Shown piece by piece: positions 1 to 8,194 of a stretch of DNA of 64,000 nt. The notes under the pieces were generated by a model, which searched no databases, was not told the origin of the DNA, and worked only from the letters and a program-made list of their open reading frames with translations. Numbering within the stretch: the stretch's first letter is position 1; each line of letters opens with the position of its first letter. The stretch spans positions 248,001-312,000 of the forward strand of contig NZ_JAVFJK010000005.1 of NCBI RefSeq assembly GCF_030908215.1, read 5' to 3'. The DNA is from Sinomonas sp. ASV486. GTDB lineage: Bacteria; Actinomycetota; Actinomycetes; Actinomycetales; Micrococcaceae. The translations under genes were made by a program, and so were the position numbers.

Positions 1-338
1 TCGGGGTCGCTTCCCGGGCGCAGCAGGTCGTTGCCGCCAGCTGAAAGGGACACGAGGTCCGGGTGGAGGACGAGGGTGGGTTCGACCTGCTCCTCGAGGA
101 TCCGGCCCAGAAGGCGGCCCCGGATCGCGAGGTTGGCGTAGGCGAAGTCCTCGGAGCCGCGTGCGAGCTCTTCGGCCAGCCGGTCCGCCCAGCCGCGATG
201 GCGGCCTGGATTGTGGGGATCCGGGTCGCCGATGCCCTCCGTGAACGAGTCGCCGATCGCAACATACCGGTGCCACGGGTGGCGCGGGCTGTTTGGCGAC
301 TCGATCTCCTGACGATCGTTCTCATGCATCTCGGTCAC
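1..338 (-). CDS. SGNH/GDSL-family hydrolase, 3' end cut by window start
   Basis: Probable esterase or lipase of the SGNH hydrolase superfamily; the substrate cannot be told. Reading leftwards, the first ~110 residues are present. Block I is visible as GDSFTEG near residue 34 (nucleophile Ser) and block III as GGND near residue 105; block V with the catalytic Asp/His lies outside the window. No signal peptide is seen, so the enzyme is probably cytoplasmic. The start is taken as GTG at 338 because a -10-like hexamer sits exactly six bases upstream and no Shine-Dalgarno is visible; an in-frame ATG at 329 is the alternative. Confidence 0.85.
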   Translation of the reverse strand, partial: MTEMHENDRQEIESPNSPRHPWHRYVAIGDSFTEGIGDPDPHNPGRHRGWADRLAEELARGSEDFAYANLAIRGRLLGRILEEQVEPTLVLHPDLVSLSAGGNDLLRPGSDP

Positions 339-344
339 CGGACC

Positions 345-350
345 ATTATG
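345..350 (-). promoter_or_regulatory. -10 box of leaderless GDSL hydrolase gene
   Basis: On the minus strand the hexamer reads CATAAT and is followed by six bases and the GTG start. No convincing -35 is seen. The layout matches several other genes in this window. Confidence 0.45.
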
Positions 351-456
351 CGCTGATTGGCATATCACTTGCTACTTGCGGGTAACATGACTGGCGGCTC
401 GGGCCCCATCGACTTGTTCGATGCTGTGCTCCAGTCATACCGCGGGGTGATGAAGT

Positions 457-484
457 CCATATAGTTGATGTTTCAACTATATGG
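457..484 (+). promoter_or_regulatory. Perfect 12-bp inverted repeat, operator of the esterase gene
   Basis: Arms CCATATAGTTGA and TCAACTATATGG are exact reverse complements around a 4-base centre (TGTT). The element ends immediately before the presumed -10 box and covers the -35 region of the downstream esterase, so a bound protein would block transcription. The AGTTGA/TCAACT core resembles MarR-type operators. No regulator gene lies beside it in this window. Confidence 0.75.
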
Positions 485-490
485 AACAAT
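485..490 (+). promoter_or_regulatory. -10 box (AACAAT) of leaderless esterase gene
   Basis: AACAAT lies six bases before the ATG at 497, directly after the 457-484 palindrome. There is no Shine-Dalgarno sequence before the start. Confidence 0.4.
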
Positions 491-496
491 AGAGTC

Positions 497-1195
497 ATGA
501 CTGACGCCACCGCCGACGCCCGGCGCGCCAACTTCCCTGCCCACTACCCCGCGCACGTCGCGCTCTGGAGCCGCCCCGAGGGCGAGCGTGCCGGGTCCCC
601 GCTGATCGTGCTGTTCCACGGCTATGGGTCCAATGAGGCCGATCTCATGGGCCTGGCCGGGTACCTGCCGGAGGAGTTCACCGTCGTTTCGCTGCGGGCG
701 CCGCAGACGCTTGCCCCCGGTGCGTACCAGTGGTTCCCGCTCATGGCCGCGCAGGACTTCACGATGGACTCCGTTGAGGCGGCGACCGAGTACGTGCTCG
801 CGTGGCTCGACGGGGTGCGCGAGCAGCACACCTCGGTGACCCTGCTCGGGTTCTCGATGGGCGTGGCGATGGCGACCTCGCTCGTGCGCCGCCGGCCCGA
901 CGACTTCGCCGCCGTGGTGGGACTCTCGGGCTTCGCGATCGATCCGGCCGCCGCCGGCGAGAAGGACTACGAGTACTTCCGCGATACCGAGCTCGACGGG
1001 ACCGTGCCCATGTTCTGGGGGCGCGACCAGGCGGATCCGGTCATCACGGCGGACAAGGTCGAGTACACGATGGGATGGGTCCGCAGCCACGTGGCCCTCA
1101 CGAAGGTCACCTATCCCGGGAGCGGGCACGGCATCAGCGGACCCGAGCTCGCGCACGTCAAGGAGTTCCTCGAGCTCTCCGTGCTCAAGGGCTGA
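497..1195 (+). CDS. Alpha/beta hydrolase, phospholipase/carboxylesterase family
   Basis: A 232-residue cytoplasmic serine esterase of the phospholipase/carboxylesterase (YpfH/MhqD-like) family. The oxyanion-hole region reads LFHGYGSNE near residue 40, the nucleophile elbow is GFSMG near residue 120, and the C-terminal histidine is in GSGHG near residue 215, so the triad looks complete. The length is normal for the family. It is convergent with the S4 gene and shares a hairpin with it. The 28-bp operator just upstream predicts control by a MarR-type repressor; in Bacillus subtilis the related mhqD is controlled by MhqR in response to quinones. A similar role here is inference only. Confidence 0.85.
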   Translation: MTDATADARRANFPAHYPAHVALWSRPEGERAGSPLIVLFHGYGSNEADLMGLAGYLPEEFTVVSLRAPQTLAPGAYQWFPLMAAQDFTMDSVEAATEYVLAWLDGVREQHTSVTLLGFSMGVAMATSLVRRRPDDFAAVVGLSGFAIDPAAAGEKDYEYFRDTELDGTVPMFWGRDQADPVITADKVEYTMGWVRSHVALTKVTYPGSGHGISGPELAHVKEFLELSVLKG

Positions 1196-1214
1196 CGCGC
1201 GCCGGCCGTCAGCC
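1190..1214. terminator. Convergent hairpin carrying both stop codons
   Basis: Arms GGCTGACG and CGTCAGCC enclose a 9-base loop. The TGA of the esterase lies in the left arm and the TGA (read on the minus strand) of the S4 gene in the right arm. No U-tract follows, so this is a possible bidirectional terminator of the stem-only type. Confidence 0.5.
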
Positions 1215-1472
1215 GCGGGGAACGAGCCGAACGCGCTGGCCGTTGACCTCGACCACGTCGCCGACCGTGAGCTGCCGTCCTCGGCGGTCCTCGATGTCCC
1301 CGTTGACCTTGACGAGGCCGTTGCGGATGAGATCGGCCGCCTCAACGCCGTCATCGACGAGCGAGGCGAGCTTGAGCAGCTGCCCGAGCCGGATCGTGCC
1401 CTCGCGGACTTCGACCTCCTCGGCACCTTGGGCGTAGGGAGGGAGCGCGGCGGAGGATTCTCGGTCAGGCAT
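1209..1472 (-). CDS. S4-domain RNA-binding protein
   Basis: An 87-residue protein that is almost entirely one S4 RNA-binding fold (residues ~24-84): RLGQLLKLASLVDDGVEAAD, then NGLVKVNGDIEDRRGRQL and a closing VVEVNGQRVRLV strand. Small stand-alone S4 proteins of this type (YaaA/YbcJ-like) bind structured RNA, often ribosomal; the exact target is unknown. The ATG at 1472 has no Shine-Dalgarno but a -10 hexamer TAGAGT six bases upstream, pointing to a leaderless message. It is divergent from glyS and convergent with the esterase. Confidence 0.85.
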   Translation of the reverse strand: MPDRESSAALPPYAQGAEEVEVREGTIRLGQLLKLASLVDDGVEAADLIRNGLVKVNGDIEDRRGRQLTVGDVVEVNGQRVRLVPRG

Positions 1473-1478
1473 GCTGCA

Positions 1479-1484
1479 ACTCTA
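1479..1484 (-). promoter_or_regulatory. -10 box (TAGAGT) of leaderless S4 gene
   Basis: The minus-strand hexamer TAGAGT is six bases upstream of the ATG at 1472, with no ribosome-binding site between them. Confidence 0.45.
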
Positions 1485-1601
1485 GGCCAGGTGCGTGCCT
1501 CGCAGCCCCGGCGGCGGGCGGGCTCCGCCGCCCGCCGGTACTCTTAGAAGCGCACACTTGACGGACCGCACCCAGCGGCCTGACGCTACGGAGGAACCGC
1601 T

Positions 1602-2984
1602 TTGGCACCCAAGACCGCACTGGACTCGATCGTCTCCCTGGCCAAGCGCCGCGGATTCGTCTACCAGGCCGGTGAGATCTACGGAGGCTCCCGGTCTGCG
1701 TGGGACTACGGTCCGCTCGGCGTCGAGCTCAAGGAGAACATCAAGGAACAGTGGTGGCAGACCTTCGTCCGCGGGCGTGAGGACATGGTGGGGCTCGACT
1801 CTTCGGTGATCCTGCCCAAGCAGGTCTGGGAGGCCTCTGGCCACGTTGCGACGTTCACGGATCCGCTCGTCGAGTGCCTCCAGTGCCACCACCGCTTCCG
1901 CCAGGACCACCTGATCGAGGCGTATGAGGCCAAGAAGGGCCGGGCGCCGGAGAACGGCATGGAGTCGATCTCGTGCCCGAACTGCGGCACCACCGGGGAG
2001 TGGACCGAGCCACAGATGTTCTCGGGCCTCATGAAGACGTTCCTCGGCGCCGTGGACAACGCCGAGGGCCTGCACTACCTGCGCCCGGAGACGGCCCAGG
2101 GCATCTTCGTGAACTTCAACAACGTGGTCACGACCTCCCGCAAGAAGCCGCCGTTCGGTATCGGCCAGATCGGCAAGGCGTTCCGCAACGAGATCACCCC
2201 CGGCAACTTCATCTTCCGCACGCGCGAGTTCGAGCAGATGGAGATCGAGTTCTTCACAGCCCCCGCCGAGGCGGACGAGTGGTTCAAGCATTGGGTCGAC
2301 GCATGCTGGAACTGGTTCACCGATCTGGGGATCAACCCGGACAACATGCGCAAGTTCGACGTCCCCGAGGACGAGCGCGCCCACTACTCCGCCGGGACGA
2401 TCGACATCGAGTACAAGTTCGGCTTCCAGGGCAACGCGTGGGGCGAGCTCATGGGCGTCGCGAACCGCACCGACTACGATCTCGGCAGCCACTCGAAGGC
2501 CTCCGGCCACGAGCTGGCCTACTTCAACCAGGCCACGAACGAGCGATATATCCCCTACGTCATCGAGCCGTCATTCGGCCTGACCCGGTCGATGATGGCG
2601 TTCCTCGTCGACGCGTACACCGAGGACGAGGCCCCCAACACGAAGGGCGGTGTGGACAAGCGCACCGTCCTGCGCCTGGACCCGCGGCTCGCCCCGGTCA
2701 AGGCCGCCGTCCTGCCCCTGAGCCGCAATGAGGACCTCTCGCCCAAGGCCCGCGACCTGAGCGCGGAACTGCGCAGGAACTGGAACATCGAGTTCGACGA
2801 CGCCGGAGCCATCGGCCGCCGGTACCGCCGCCAGGACGAGATCGGCACGCCGTTCTGCATCACCGTGGACTTCGACACCCTCGAGGACCACGCGGTGACG
2901 ATCCGCGAGCGCGACACGATGTCCCAGGACCGCGTTGCCCTGGATAAGGTCTCCGCCTACCTGTTCGAGCGGCTCGGGAAGTAA
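1602..2984 (+). CDS. glyS: Glycine--tRNA ligase (single-subunit, homodimeric type)
   Basis: Charges tRNA-Gly in the cytoplasm. The 460 residues match the class II dimeric GlyRS (glyQS type), not the alpha2beta2 form. It opens [20 protein letters not shown] and has the characteristic [12 protein letters not shown] block near residue 30. A zinc-type pair of CxxC motifs (CLQCHH near residue 90 and CPNCGTT near 126), class II motif 2 ([17 protein letters not shown]) and motif 3 ([14 protein letters not shown]) are all visible. The start is TTG with GAGGA seven bases upstream; a possible -10 TACTCT at 1539-1544 gives a ~50-base leader. No T-box element is seen. It is followed 26 bases later by an acetyltransferase gene. 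Confidence 0.96.
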   Translation: MAPKTALDSIVSLAKRRGFVYQAGEIYGGSRSAWDYGPLGVELKENIKEQWWQTFVRGREDMVGLDSSVILPKQVWEASGHVATFTDPLVECLQCHHRFRQDHLIEAYEAKKGRAPENGMESISCPNCGTTGEWTEPQMFSGLMKTFLGAVDNAEGLHYLRPETAQGIFVNFNNVVTTSRKKPPFGIGQIGKAFRNEITPGNFIFRTREFEQMEIEFFTAPAEADEWFKHWVDACWNWFTDLGINPDNMRKFDVPEDERAHYSAGTIDIEYKFGFQGNAWGELMGVANRTDYDLGSHSKASGHELAYFNQATNERYIPYVIEPSFGLTRSMMAFLVDAYTEDEAPNTKGGVDKRTVLRLDPRLAPVKAAVLPLSRNEDLSPKARDLSAELRRNWNIEFDDAGAIGRRYRRQDEIGTPFCITVDFDTLEDHAVTIRERDTMSQDRVALDKVSAYLFERLGK

Positions 2985-3010
2985 GGGCGAGGGACGAGGG
3001 AGGATACGTC

Positions 3011-4090
3011 GTGGCGCAGCTGACCTACCGTCCTTGGCGCGAGGGCGACGACCGGGCCCTCCTCGAGCTCTGGGGAGACGCCGAGGGCGCCGCTGCCGAG
3101 CAGTTCCGCGGTGCCTTGGCGCCGGACTCTGACGGGGCCCGGGGCGACGTTGAGTCCAGGGCGATGCACGACGGCGCGTCCTCGCCGTCCGCCGTCGGCC
3201 CCCGGGCCGCAACGCCGCCCGCCCTGTGGCGCCGATGCCTCGTGGCCGAGGACCAGGGCATCCCGGTCGCGGCCGGCGTCGTGTACGAGGCGGCCCTTCA
3301 CCCTGCGAGGCTGTGGGCCTACGTCGAGGTCGCGCGCGACCACCGGCGAGCCGGTGTCGCGACCGAGATCCTCGGCCGCCTGCGGGAGGCGGCCGCCGGG
3401 GCGACAACGGTGCACGCTGCGGACGCCCCGTTAGGCGCGGCGAAGCTGCGGACCAAGGTGACCGCGGGCACGTCAGGGGCGGCGTTCGCCGAAGCATCCG
3501 GCTTCACCGTGCTCCAGCGCTCGCGCGAGGTCCTTGTGCGCCCGGGCACCCTCAAACTGCCTGTCTTCGGCGACGGCACGGAGGCGGGGGACTCCTCGCC
3601 GCTCGTCGAGGATCTGGCGACTGGCTCGGTCGAGCTCAGCGACGCCGTCGGCCGGTACTACGCCGAAGTGCATGCGTGGGATCCGCCCGCACCGATCAGC
3701 GTAGGGCGGGCCCAGCAGCTCTTCCTCTCCGATGCGGCGGGCGCCCACGGCGCCGTGGTGCTCCGCGCCCCGGCGGCGAGTGCATTCGGTGCGGGCGTGG
3801 CCCCCGCGAAGAAGAAGGGCCGCCTGCGGGCCTTCGCGGTGAGCTACGCAGGCCCAGCGAGTGCGGTCGCCGAGCAGCCGAGCGAGGTGCTCCTCGGGCA
3901 CGAGGTGCGGCTCGACCCCGCAGACGCGGCGGACGCCGTGCGTGGACTTCTCGCCCTCATCGCCTACCAGCACCCCGTGCAGCTCGAGGTAGACGACTCG
4001 ATGGCGGCTGTCCGGGCTGCCGTCGACCCCCTGCTCGCGGCGGGGGCGGTGGAGCAGATTGGCCCCGAGACACTGACACTCGGCGACTGA
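3011..4090 (+). CDS. GNAT-family N-acetyltransferase
   Basis: A 359-residue protein with an N-terminal GNAT-like domain (residues ~1-170). A beta-strand region WAYVEVARDHRRAGVATEIL near residue 100 is the acetyl-CoA binding motif A (R-x-x-G-x-A form). A second weaker domain makes up residues ~190-355, an arrangement like other tandem GNAT proteins of actinobacteria such as mycothiol synthase, although I cannot assign a substrate. The GTG start has GGGAGG eight to ten bases upstream. It lies just downstream of glyS on the same strand and may be co-transcribed; it is convergent with the acyltransferase at 4154. Confidence 0.75.
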   Translation: MAQLTYRPWREGDDRALLELWGDAEGAAAEQFRGALAPDSDGARGDVESRAMHDGASSPSAVGPRAATPPALWRRCLVAEDQGIPVAAGVVYEAALHPARLWAYVEVARDHRRAGVATEILGRLREAAAGATTVHAADAPLGAAKLRTKVTAGTSGAAFAEASGFTVLQRSREVLVRPGTLKLPVFGDGTEAGDSSPLVEDLATGSVELSDAVGRYYAEVHAWDPPAPISVGRAQQLFLSDAAGAHGAVVLRAPAASAFGAGVAPAKKKGRLRAFAVSYAGPASAVAEQPSEVLLGHEVRLDPADAADAVRGLLALIAYQHPVQLEVDDSMAAVRAAVDPLLAAGAVEQIGPETLTLGD

Positions 4091-4104
4091 GCGCCGCCTA
4101 GCCT

Positions 4105-4144
4105 GTTGAGGGGTCGTGGACCGGCAGGGGCCCGACCACTCAAC
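4105..4144. terminator. Bidirectional hairpin between convergent genes
   Basis: GTTGAGGGGTCG pairs with CGACCACTCAAC (11 of 12 bases) around a 16-base loop, between the ends of the acetyltransferase and acyltransferase genes. There is no U-tract on either side. Confidence 0.5.
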
Positions 4145-4153
4145 GCGGGCGGC

Positions 4154-5011
4154 TCACATCTTGTCCCGGTCGGGGCGCAGTCCGTTCACAGCGTCGCGGG
4201 CATCCCAGATGTCCCGTTCGGCCTCGGTCGGCGCCCCGCCGCCGAACTTCGCGGGCACCCACCACGCACGCGCCGGAAGGCCGAGCGCGAAGTCGCGCGC
4301 CGCGACGTCGGCCGCGTCCTGCATCGCGGCCTGGAGACGCCGCGCAGCGTCGTCGGCGTCGGCCGAGCCGGAGAGGTCCACGGGGTTGCCGAAGTGGATG
4401 CGGATCGGGGCCCTCAAGAGGCCGGCGAGCGAGCCGCCGCCGCGCTTCGACATCACGTCGTGGCCGCGGGTCATAATGCGATGCCCGCCCCACACGCCGA
4501 CGGGAATGAGTGGGACGCCGGTCTCGCGCGCCATGCGGACCGCTCCTGTGTGGCACCGGCGGACCGTGAAGCTCCGGCTCACGCCTGCCTCGGGGAAGAG
4601 GGCGATGCTCCAGCCTGCGTCGAGAGCGGCCAGTGACGCGCTGAGGCTCGCATGGCCCGGCTGGCCGACGACCGCGAGCCCGCCGCACGCCGTGATCACG
4701 GCACCGAAGAGGCGGCTGCGGTAGGGGCGGGGACCCACGAGGAACCGCAGGCGGTCACGGCGCTGTTCCCACCACGTCAGGGCCACGGGCACGAAGTCGA
4801 GGTAGCCGAAGTGGGTGATGGCGAGCACCACTTGGCCGTGGGGGACGGCGTCGAGGCCAGAGGTGATCACGTCCACCCGGAAGAGGCCCTGCAGTCCCGT
4901 GAACGCCCGGCGCGCAGTGTCGTACAGCCACAGGCTGCCCGGCTGGAGTGCCCGCGGCCGTCGCAGCCTGTTCGCGGTCGAGGCGGTGCGGGCGTCGCGG
5001 GGTGTCGCCAT
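4154..5011 (-). CDS. 1-acyl-sn-glycerol-3-phosphate acyltransferase family protein
   Basis: A 285-residue PlsC-type acyltransferase, predicted to transfer a fatty-acyl group to a lysophospholipid at the membrane face. The HX4D catalytic motif is seen as THFGYLDF near residue 68, and the substrate-binding block LFPEAGVSRSF near residue 140 replaces the usual FPEGTRS. The PVGVWG block follows near residue 170. Start is ATG at 5011 with TACTGT seven bases upstream (leaderless type); GTG at 5020 with GAGGG before it would add three residues. It is divergent from the ABC transporter operon. Confidence 0.85.
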   Translation of the reverse strand: MATPRDARTASTANRLRRPRALQPGSLWLYDTARRAFTGLQGLFRVDVITSGLDAVPHGQVVLAITHFGYLDFVPVALTWWEQRRDRLRFLVGPRPYRSRLFGAVITACGGLAVVGQPGHASLSASLAALDAGWSIALFPEAGVSRSFTVRRCHTGAVRMARETGVPLIPVGVWGGHRIMTRGHDVMSKRGGGSLAGLLRAPIRIHFGNPVDLSGSADADDAARRLQAAMQDAADVAARDFALGLPARAWWVPAKFGGGAPTEAERDIWDARDAVNGLRPDRDKM

Positions 5012-5018
5012 GCCGCCC

Positions 5019-5024
5019 ACAGTA
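5019..5024 (-). promoter_or_regulatory. -10 box (TACTGT) of acyltransferase gene
   Basis: The minus-strand hexamer TACTGT is seven bases before the ATG at 5011. It overlaps the alternative GTG start, so only one of the two readings can be right. Confidence 0.35.
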
Positions 5025-5064
5025 CCCTCACGCCCGGAAGGGACGGCCCTCGTGAGCAGGCCTC

Positions 5065-5082
5065 GCATGACATCTGTCATGC
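5065..5082. promoter_or_regulatory. 18-bp palindrome, candidate response-regulator operator (copy 1)
   Basis: Arms GCATGACA and TGTCATGC flank a TC centre. It sits 57 bases upstream of the ABC transporter gene. A second copy sharing 15 bases lies just after the response-regulator gene at 8805-8819, so the likely ligand is that NarL/LuxR-type regulator. Confidence 0.7.
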
Positions 5083-5138
5083 GGCATCCCTGACGGATGT
5101 GTGGGGGACCAGATGCCCGCGCGGATGACCATGGACGC

Positions 5139-6089
5139 ATGAGTTCACAGGGAACGCTCTGGGCCGTTGAGGCCACAGGGCTTGAGAAGACCTTCGGAGC
5201 TGTCCATGCGGTTGCAGGGGTCTCCCTCGCAATCCGCCCCGGAGAGGTCGTGGCCTTCCTCGGCCCGAACGGGGCTGGCAAGACGACCACGATCGACATG
5301 CTGCTCGGTCTTGCGGTGCCGACCACCGGCTCCGCGGAGCTGTTCGGGCTTGAGCCGCGCCGGGCCGTCGACCGCGGACTCGTCTCCGCCGTGCTCCAAA
5401 CCGGGGGGCTGCTCAAGGACCTCTCGGTCCGCGAGACGGTCGAGCTGACCGGGTCGCTGTTCAGCCACACGCGGGGTGTCCAGGAGTGCCTCGACCGTGC
5501 CGGAATTGCCGGGATCGCGGGGCGGAGGGTCAACAAGTGCTCGGGCGGGCAGCAGCAGCGGCTGCGCTTTGCGATGGCGCTCATTTCTGATCCATCGCTC
5601 ATCGTCTTCGACGAGCCCACGACCGGCATGGACGTCACGGGGCGCCGGGACTTCTGGGCCGCGATCCGCGAGGACGCTGCTGGCGGTTGCACGGTCCTGT
5701 TCGCGACCCACTACCTCGAGGAGGCCGAGCGGTACGCGGACCGGGTGATCCTCATGGACGCGGGCCGGATCGTCGCCGACGGCACGCCCGGGGAGCTCCG
5801 GGCCATGGCGGCGGGACGCATGGTGCGAGCAACTTGGCCCGGCGCGACGGACGCGGACCTCGCCGCAGTCCCCGCGCACGACGGCGCGCAGCGGCAGGGC
5901 GACCAGGTCGCCTTCCGTGCGCTGGACAGCGACGCCGTGGCGAGACACCTGCTCACGGCGACGTCTGCGCGGGACCTCGCGATCACGTCGCACGGGCTTG
6001 AGGACGCCTTTATGGCACTCACCGCAGGAGACGCAGGCACCGCACGGGAACCCGGCCGAGCATTCAGCAAGGAAGGAAGCACGCGATGA
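5139..6089 (+). CDS. ABC transporter ATP-binding protein
   Basis: A 316-residue ATPase of a drug/lipid-export type ABC transporter. Walker A is GPNGAGKTT near residue 45, the Q-loop is LQTGGLLKDLSV near 90, the signature is CSGGQQQR near 142, Walker B is LIVFDEPTTGMD near 165, and the switch His is in ATHYLEE near 197. The first Ser of the usual LSGGQ signature is preceded by Cys, not Leu. The C-terminal ~90 residues resemble the DUF4162-type tail of such ATPases. Its stop overlaps the permease start (ATGA). With the histidine kinase and response regulator downstream it forms a resistance-type exporter operon. Confidence 0.93.
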   Translation: MSSQGTLWAVEATGLEKTFGAVHAVAGVSLAIRPGEVVAFLGPNGAGKTTTIDMLLGLAVPTTGSAELFGLEPRRAVDRGLVSAVLQTGGLLKDLSVRETVELTGSLFSHTRGVQECLDRAGIAGIAGRRVNKCSGGQQQRLRFAMALISDPSLIVFDEPTTGMDVTGRRDFWAAIREDAAGGCTVLFATHYLEEAERYADRVILMDAGRIVADGTPGELRAMAAGRMVRATWPGATDADLAAVPAHDGAQRQGDQVAFRALDSDAVARHLLTATSARDLAITSHGLEDAFMALTAGDAGTAREPGRAFSKEGSTR

Positions 6090-6895
6090 CCACCGCAGCC
6101 GCACACCCGGACCAGACTAGGGCCGGGGGACCGGCCCCCGGGGTCCCGCGCCTTGGCGGGCTCAACCCGACGCTCGTGAGGATCGAAGTCCTGCGGGTGG
6201 CGCGGAACGCGCGCACGCTCGCGTTCGCCGTCGTCATGCCGGTGGCGATCTACTTCGCGTTCGGCGGCTCGGGCGGCCTGGGCCGCCAGGCTGTGGGCCG
6301 CGGGAACGTGGCCGCGTACTCGATGATCTCGATGGCCCTGTACGGGGCGATGACTGTGGCCGTCATGACGGCGGCGAGCGTCTCCGTGGAACGGGCCCAG
6401 GGCTGGTCGAGGCAACTACGACTCACCCCGCTCCGCCCTCAGGCGTACGTCGCCGTCAAGGCCTTCACGGCCCTACTCACGAGCCTCCTTCCAGTGGTGG
6501 CCGTCAACGCCGTGGGCCTGCTCAGCGGCGCAACGATGCCGTCGGACGTCTGGGTGCTCTCGATGCTCCTCGAGTGGTTCGGCGCGGCGGTCCTTGCGGC
6601 ATTCGGCCTGTTCATGGGGTACCTGCTGCCCACAGAGAACTCGATGCAATTCCTTGGGCTCGGCCTCGCGCTCATGGCCTTCGCAGGGGGGGTGTTCTAC
6701 CCGTTCTACCTCATGGACCCGATCCTCCAGGAGGTCGCGAGGTTCACGCCCATGTGGGGCCCGAGTATGGTGGCGCACGCTGTGCTGCTCGGCGATGCGT
6801 TCGACTGGGTATGGGCGCTGAACATCTGCGCATGGCTCGCAGTGTTCGCGACCGGGGCGGGGCTCATGTTCCGCCGGGACACCCGCAGGGTCTAG
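6086..6895 (+). CDS. ABC-2 type transporter permease
   Basis: A 269-residue membrane protein with about six hydrophobic segments, forming the channel for the ATPase encoded directly upstream. The first membrane segment is at TLAFAVVMPVAIYFAFGG near residue 45. The middle contains the ERAQGWSRQLRLTPL amphipathic block typical of ABC-2 permeases near residue 95. It is translationally coupled to the ATPase by an ATGA overlap. Export of a lipid-like or antimicrobial compound is the usual role of this arrangement; the substrate is unknown. Confidence 0.9.
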   Translation: MTTAAAHPDQTRAGGPAPGVPRLGGLNPTLVRIEVLRVARNARTLAFAVVMPVAIYFAFGGSGGLGRQAVGRGNVAAYSMISMALYGAMTVAVMTAASVSVERAQGWSRQLRLTPLRPQAYVAVKAFTALLTSLLPVVAVNAVGLLSGATMPSDVWVLSMLLEWFGAAVLAAFGLFMGYLLPTENSMQFLGLGLALMAFAGGVFYPFYLMDPILQEVARFTPMWGPSMVAHAVLLGDAFDWVWALNICAWLAVFATGAGLMFRRDTRRV

Positions 6896-6919
6896 GCGGT
6901 CCGTGGCACAGTGGTGTCC

Positions 6920-8194
6920 ATGATCAGCTTCCTCAGGGGTGCCGCCAATCGCGGCGCGACCCCTGACGACGAGGACGGCCGCACGGACCGCATGTCAAGG
7001 CTCTTAGGGGTGTTCGTTGCGTCGATCTGGCTCGTCTGGCTCATCTCGCCGCTCGTTCACGCCGCGGAGCTCCTTGGGAAGCCGCAGGGGGACGTCGGCT
7101 TCGCGGCGGTGCTCGGGTTCGCCGTCGTGTACGTGTGGCAGTTCTCGCGGCGTGGCTACGTCATGGGCGGGGCCGACGTTGTTGCGAGCCCGTCCGCCCG
7201 CCTCCAGGGCTGGCTCGGGTACGTCGCCATGGCGGCGCTCGCCGTGGTCTGCCTCGCAATGCTGGGCCAGTCGGGGACCACGCCGTTCGTGTTCCTCGCG
7301 ATCGCCGGCATGTGGACTATGCCCATGGTGTGGGCGTTCGCCGTCGCCGTGGCGCTCGCCGTCGCCTATGCAGCCGCCTGGACAGTGGTTCCTGGCTGGA
7401 CCGAGGATCTCGGGACGCTCACCGGAATGGCGATGGGCGTCGTCGCGGTCGGGGTTGCCGTGATCTCCGCCCGGCGCCAGCGGGCGCTCGGGCGGGCTAG
7501 GCGCGAGAACGCGCGGCTCATGGTCGAAGAGGAGCGCACCCGGTTCGCCCGCGACCTCCACGACATTCTCGGCCACTCGCTCACTGTCATCACGGTCAAG
7601 GCCGAGCTGGCCAGGAGGGTCATGGACGCCGACCCGGGGCGGGCCAGGTCCGAGCTCGAGGATCTCGAGCGACTCTCCCGCGACGCCCTCGCGGACGTTC
7701 GCCGCGCCGTCGACGGGTACCGCGAGATATCCCTCCCCGGCGAGCTCGCGCGCGCCCGGGCCGCGCTCGCGGCCACGGGAATTGAGGCGGACATCCCCCG
7801 GGCCACGGACGAGGTCCCGAGCGCCGCGCGCGAGCTGTTTGCCTGGACCGTCCGAGAGGGCGTCACGAACGTCCTAAGGCACTCGCAGGCGCGTCGGTGC
7901 GAGATCCTGCTCGGCCCCACGTCGGTGACGATCGCAGACGACGGCGGCGGGGACGCGCCGTCGGCCGCATCGCCGCCCCAGACGGCGGGTGGCACGACGG
8001 CAGGCGTCGTGGCCGGGGGCGCCTCGCCAGTCGCTGCCCCGACGGCGGGCGACGGGCACGGGCTCAGGGGCTTGCGCGAGCGCGCGAGGGCCCTCGGCGC
8101 TACGGTCGAGACCGGCCCCGGACCGCTTGACGGCTTTGCCGTGACGGTGCGCCTGAGCCCCCGTACGGCCGGACGGGCAGGGGCAGCCCAGTGA
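6920..8194 (+). CDS. Sensor histidine kinase (HisKA_3 / DesK type)
   Basis: A 424-residue membrane histidine kinase. About five or six transmembrane segments occupy residues ~20-180, followed by a HisKA_3 dimerisation domain whose phosphoacceptor is H214 in RFARDLHDILGHSLTVI. The HATPase domain follows with the N-box TVREGVTNVLRHSQA and G-boxes DDGGGD and GHGLRGLRERA. A Gly/Ala-rich insert lies between the G-boxes. The start is ATG at 6920; GTG codons at 6911 and 6914 are alternatives. It overlaps the response regulator start by GTGA. It probably senses envelope stress or a compound exported by the adjacent ABC transporter. Confidence 0.92.
   Translation: MISFLRGAANRGATPDDEDGRTDRMSRLLGVFVASIWLVWLISPLVHAAELLGKPQGDVGFAAVLGFAVVYVWQFSRRGYVMGGADVVASPSARLQGWLGYVAMAALAVVCLAMLGQSGTTPFVFLAIAGMWTMPMVWAFAVAVALAVAYAAAWTVVPGWTEDLGTLTGMAMGVVAVGVAVISARRQRALGRARRENARLMVEEERTRFARDLHDILGHSLTVITVKAELARRVMDADPGRARSELEDLERLSRDALADVRRAVDGYREISLPGELARARAALAATGIEADIPRATDEVPSAARELFAWTVREGVTNVLRHSQARRCEILLGPTSVTIADDGGGDAPSAASPPQTAGGTTAGVVAGGASPVAAPTAGDGHGLRGLRERARALGATVETGPGPLDGFAVTVRLSPRTAGRAGAAQ

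Noticed and set aside
1539..1601. T-box riboswitch before glyS (and before proS at 60543-60663)
   Set aside because: Neither leader is long enough or shows the T-box core or a specifier-loop pattern.
4106..4636. Plus-strand open frame over the acyltransferase gene
   Set aside because: It has no recognisable domain and lies opposite a gene with HX4D and other PlsC motifs.
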